From Paractinoplanes brasiliensis (GTDB taxonomy: Bacteria; Actinomycetota; Actinomycetes; Mycobacteriales; Micromonosporaceae): 64,000 nucleotides of DNA. A model generated the notes under the pieces. The model worked only from the letters and a program-made list of their open reading frames with translations. It did no database searches and had not been told where the DNA came from. A program made the translations under genes and the position numbers. The stretch covers positions 6,368,001-6,432,000 of the forward strand of contig NZ_SNWR01000001.1 of assembly GCF_004362215.1 (NCBI RefSeq). Reading direction: 5' to 3'. Positions 62,209-64,000 of the stretch are shown here, in pieces; the first letter of the stretch is position 1; each line of letters begins with the position of its first letter.

Positions 62209-63204
62209 ATGCCGTCGCTCACGGGAGCGCTGCGCAGGTTCGCGCTGGCGCCGTCACCGGCCCACATCTCCTTCGCCGGACGCGGCTTTCCGGCCGCGGG
62301 CTCGGCGGCCGGCCGGCGCCTGGAGGCCATCCCGCAGGCCGTCGTCTGCGGATTCGAATGGGCCATCGACGGCCTGCGCCAGTCCGAGGTGGTCAGCCGC
62401 CTCGAGCTGGTCGACCCCGAGCACCGGGGGTTCGCCTACGAGGGCGCGACCATGGCCTACACCGTGCGCGACGCGATGGCGGCCGGCCGTGCCACCCGGG
62501 CCCGGGAACTGCTGCGCGGTCCCGCCGTGCCGCACACGTTCCTCACCTACATCGGCATCGGGTTCGCCATGGCCCGGCTGCCCCGCGCCCTGTGGCGCAA
62601 TGTGCTGCCCGACCTCGACGGGACGCCGTACTACCCGACGATGAGCTGGCTCGCCGTCGACGGGTACGGCTTCGACCTGGCTTACTTCCACACCGAGCGG
62701 TACGTGACACGGCAGGTGCGGCCCGCGCCGTACCCGTGGCTGGGTCACCCCGGCTACTTCCGCCGGGCGGCCGACCAGGGCATCGGGCGCGCGCTCTGGT
62801 TCATCCACGGCGGCTCGCCCACGGGGGTGTCGGCGGCGGTGGCCGCGTTCGCTGCCGATCGCCGGGCCGACCTGTGGAGCGGGGTGGGTCTGGCGGCCAC
62901 ATTCGCCGGCGGCTGCGACGTCACCGGGCTGCGATCGCTGCTCGTGGACGCAGGCACGGACGCCGCCCATCTGGGCCAGGGCGCTGTCTTCGCGGCCAAG
63001 GCCCGTTCCTACTCGGGGTTCGTCCCCGAGCACACCGAGGCCGCCGTCCGGGCGCTCGCCGGCGTCGACGTGCGAGCTGCGGCCGCCCTCGCCGACGACG
63101 TCGCCGTGACCGGCTTCGCCGATGAGGACGAGGTCGACTACGAGGTCTGGCGCGGCCGCGTCCGGCATCGGCTGGCGCCGCTCGAGCCGGGCGTTCAACG
63201 CTGA
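62209..63204 (+). CDS. DUF1702 (UnbL/E3-like) enediyne-cassette protein, copy 2
   Basis: A 331-residue paralog of the 53021 gene. Matching strings are GFAYEGATMAYTVRDAM near residue 78, YIGIGFAMARLPR, VDGYGFDLAYFHTERYV and DQGIGRALWF. An AGGAGGAG site precedes the ATG. It lies directly upstream of the enediyne PKS, with 127 bp between, which is the usual kind of position for an E3 gene. Confidence 0.87.
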   Translation: MPSLTGALRRFALAPSPAHISFAGRGFPAAGSAAGRRLEAIPQAVVCGFEWAIDGLRQSEVVSRLELVDPEHRGFAYEGATMAYTVRDAMAAGRATRARELLRGPAVPHTFLTYIGIGFAMARLPRALWRNVLPDLDGTPYYPTMSWLAVDGYGFDLAYFHTERYVTRQVRPAPYPWLGHPGYFRRAADQGIGRALWFIHGGSPTGVSAAVAAFAADRRADLWSGVGLAATFAGGCDVTGLRSLLVDAGTDAAHLGQGAVFAAKARSYSGFVPEHTEAAVRALAGVDVRAAAALADDVAVTGFADEDEVDYEVWRGRVRHRLAPLEPGVQR

Positions 63205-63331
63205 TCCGCGGGCCGGTCGCGGCCCGCACACGACGAGTTCCGCCGGAGGACGGTCGCACCCGGGCCGAGCCGGTGCTGACCCCTGCCCGGGCTCGGGGCG
63301 AACGTATCGCGGGAAGAGAAAGGCCGAGAGT

Positions 63332-64000
63332 ATGACCAGGATCGCCATCGTCGGCATCGCGTGCCGTTACCCGGACGCGACCTCGCCCAAGGAGTTGTGG
63401 GAGAACGCCGTGGCCGGTCGGCGCGCGTTCCGCCGCCTGCCCGACGTACGGATGCGCCTCGAGGACTACTGGGACGCGGATCGCAGCGCGCCGGACAAGT
63501 TCTACGCGCGCAACGCCGCCGTCATCGAGGGTTACGAGTTCGACCGGATCGCGTACAAGGTGGCCGGGAGCACCTATCGGGGCACCGATCTCACCCACTG
63601 GCTGGCGCTCGACGTGGCGGCCATGGCGCTGGCCGACGCCGGCTTCCCGATGGCCGAGCGGCTGCCGCGCGAACGTACCGGTGTCATCGTCGGCAACACG
63701 CTGACCGGCGAGTTCTCCCGGGCCAACCAGCTCCGGCTGCGCTGGCCCTTCGTCCGGCGGATGGTCGCGGCCGCGCTCAAGGAACAGGACTGGAACGACG
63801 ACCAGCTGGCCGATTTCCTCGACACCTTCGAGGCCACCTTCAAGAGCCCGTTCCCCGCGGTCGACGAGGACACGCTGGCGGGCGGCCTGTCCAACACCAT
63901 CGCCGGGCGCATCTGCAACCACTTCGACCTCAAGGGCGGCGGTTACACAGTGGACGGCGCCTGCTCGTCCTCGCTGTTGTCGGTCGCGACCGCCTGCAAG
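63332..64000 (+). CDS. pksE: Enediyne polyketide synthase (PksE), N-terminal ketosynthase part only
   Basis: The ATG at 63332 opens a frame that runs off the window after 223 codons. The start IAIVGIACRYPDATSPKELW and the following RRAFRRLPDVRMRLEDYWDA, ARNAAVIEGYEFDRIAYKVAG, STYRGTDLTHWLALDVA and NTLTGEFSRANQLRLRWPFV are characteristic of the enediyne PKS ketosynthase rather than of modular type I PKS. The active-site Cys appears in VDGACSSSLLSVATACK at the very end. Iterative PksE enzymes build a polyene precursor with KS, AT, ACP, KR, DH and PPTase domains; only part of the KS is visible here. Whether the pathway makes a 9- or 10-membered core cannot be told. Confidence 0.93.
   Translation, partial: MTRIAIVGIACRYPDATSPKELWENAVAGRRAFRRLPDVRMRLEDYWDADRSAPDKFYARNAAVIEGYEFDRIAYKVAGSTYRGTDLTHWLALDVAAMALADAGFPMAERLPRERTGVIVGNTLTGEFSRANQLRLRWPFVRRMVAAALKEQDWNDDQLADFLDTFEATFKSPFPAVDEDTLAGGLSNTIAGRICNHFDLKGGGYTVDGACSSSLLSVATACK

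Overview
The window is high-GC actinobacterial DNA. The types of genes fit a Micromonosporaceae or Streptomyces relative: a SARP regulator, MbtH proteins, mycothiol-type DinB proteins, an SCO6745-like protein and many GTG starts. The genus cannot be read from the sequence. The window holds two biosynthetic gene clusters separated by about 27 kb of accessory and housekeeping genes.

Region A (1 to about 26.2 kb) is a nonribosomal peptide cluster. A three-module NRPS of 3371 residues (C-A-T-C-A-T-C-A-T-TE, 11129-21244, minus) is followed by an aminotransferase. By hand-read pocket residues its modules look like Gly, Gly and Pro-type. A separate operon (7077 down to 3114) encodes an MbtH-A-PCP fusion, a P450 and a type II thioesterase, the same set that makes free beta-hydroxy amino acids in nikkomycin-type pathways. 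The fusion is split by one extra base in a five-C tract at 6788-6792. Other members are a TauD/SyrP-like dioxygenase, a SARP regulator, a free MbtH, a PurU-like deformylase, a GT39-like membrane protein, an Asp/Pro-hydroxylase-like enzyme, an unrecognised protein, an SDR lacking its catalytic Ser, a SIS-domain protein and a GT2. Three intergenic regions share an operator-like module: two opposed pairs of CTAY heptamers, each pair spaced 11 bp. Two more promoters carry one pair. This fits a SARP regulon and ties the operons together.

Region B (26.4 to 41.6 kb) holds a small secreted protein, a large STAND NTPase with WD40-like repeats, a FIST protein beside a GGDEF/EAL protein, a TetR/membrane protein/NmrA group, a KAS III-like protein without its catalytic triad, and a TIGR02960-like sigma factor.

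Region C (41.6 to 52.8 kb) has a GT2, an MFS exporter, two SDRs, an F420-type luciferase-like oxidoreductase, an 18-bp tandem repeat, two DinB-type paralogs whose 3' ends form a 263-bp inverted repeat around a SgcJ/SnoaL-like gene, and MerR and AraC regulators.

Region D (53.0 kb to the end) is the start of an enediyne-type polyketide cluster. The last gene, cut by the window edge, begins an enediyne PKS (PksE), and an E10-type thioesterase lies upstream. The surrounding set is unusual: two DUF1702 (UnbL/E3-like) paralogs, two AhpD-like CPYC proteins, a GMC oxidoreductase with a subunit-3-like partner, an SCP2 protein, a P450, a His-rich membrane protein and a CopC-like lipoprotein. This is the most likely place for undescribed chemistry, though UnbV/UnbU and the rest of the PKS lie outside the window.
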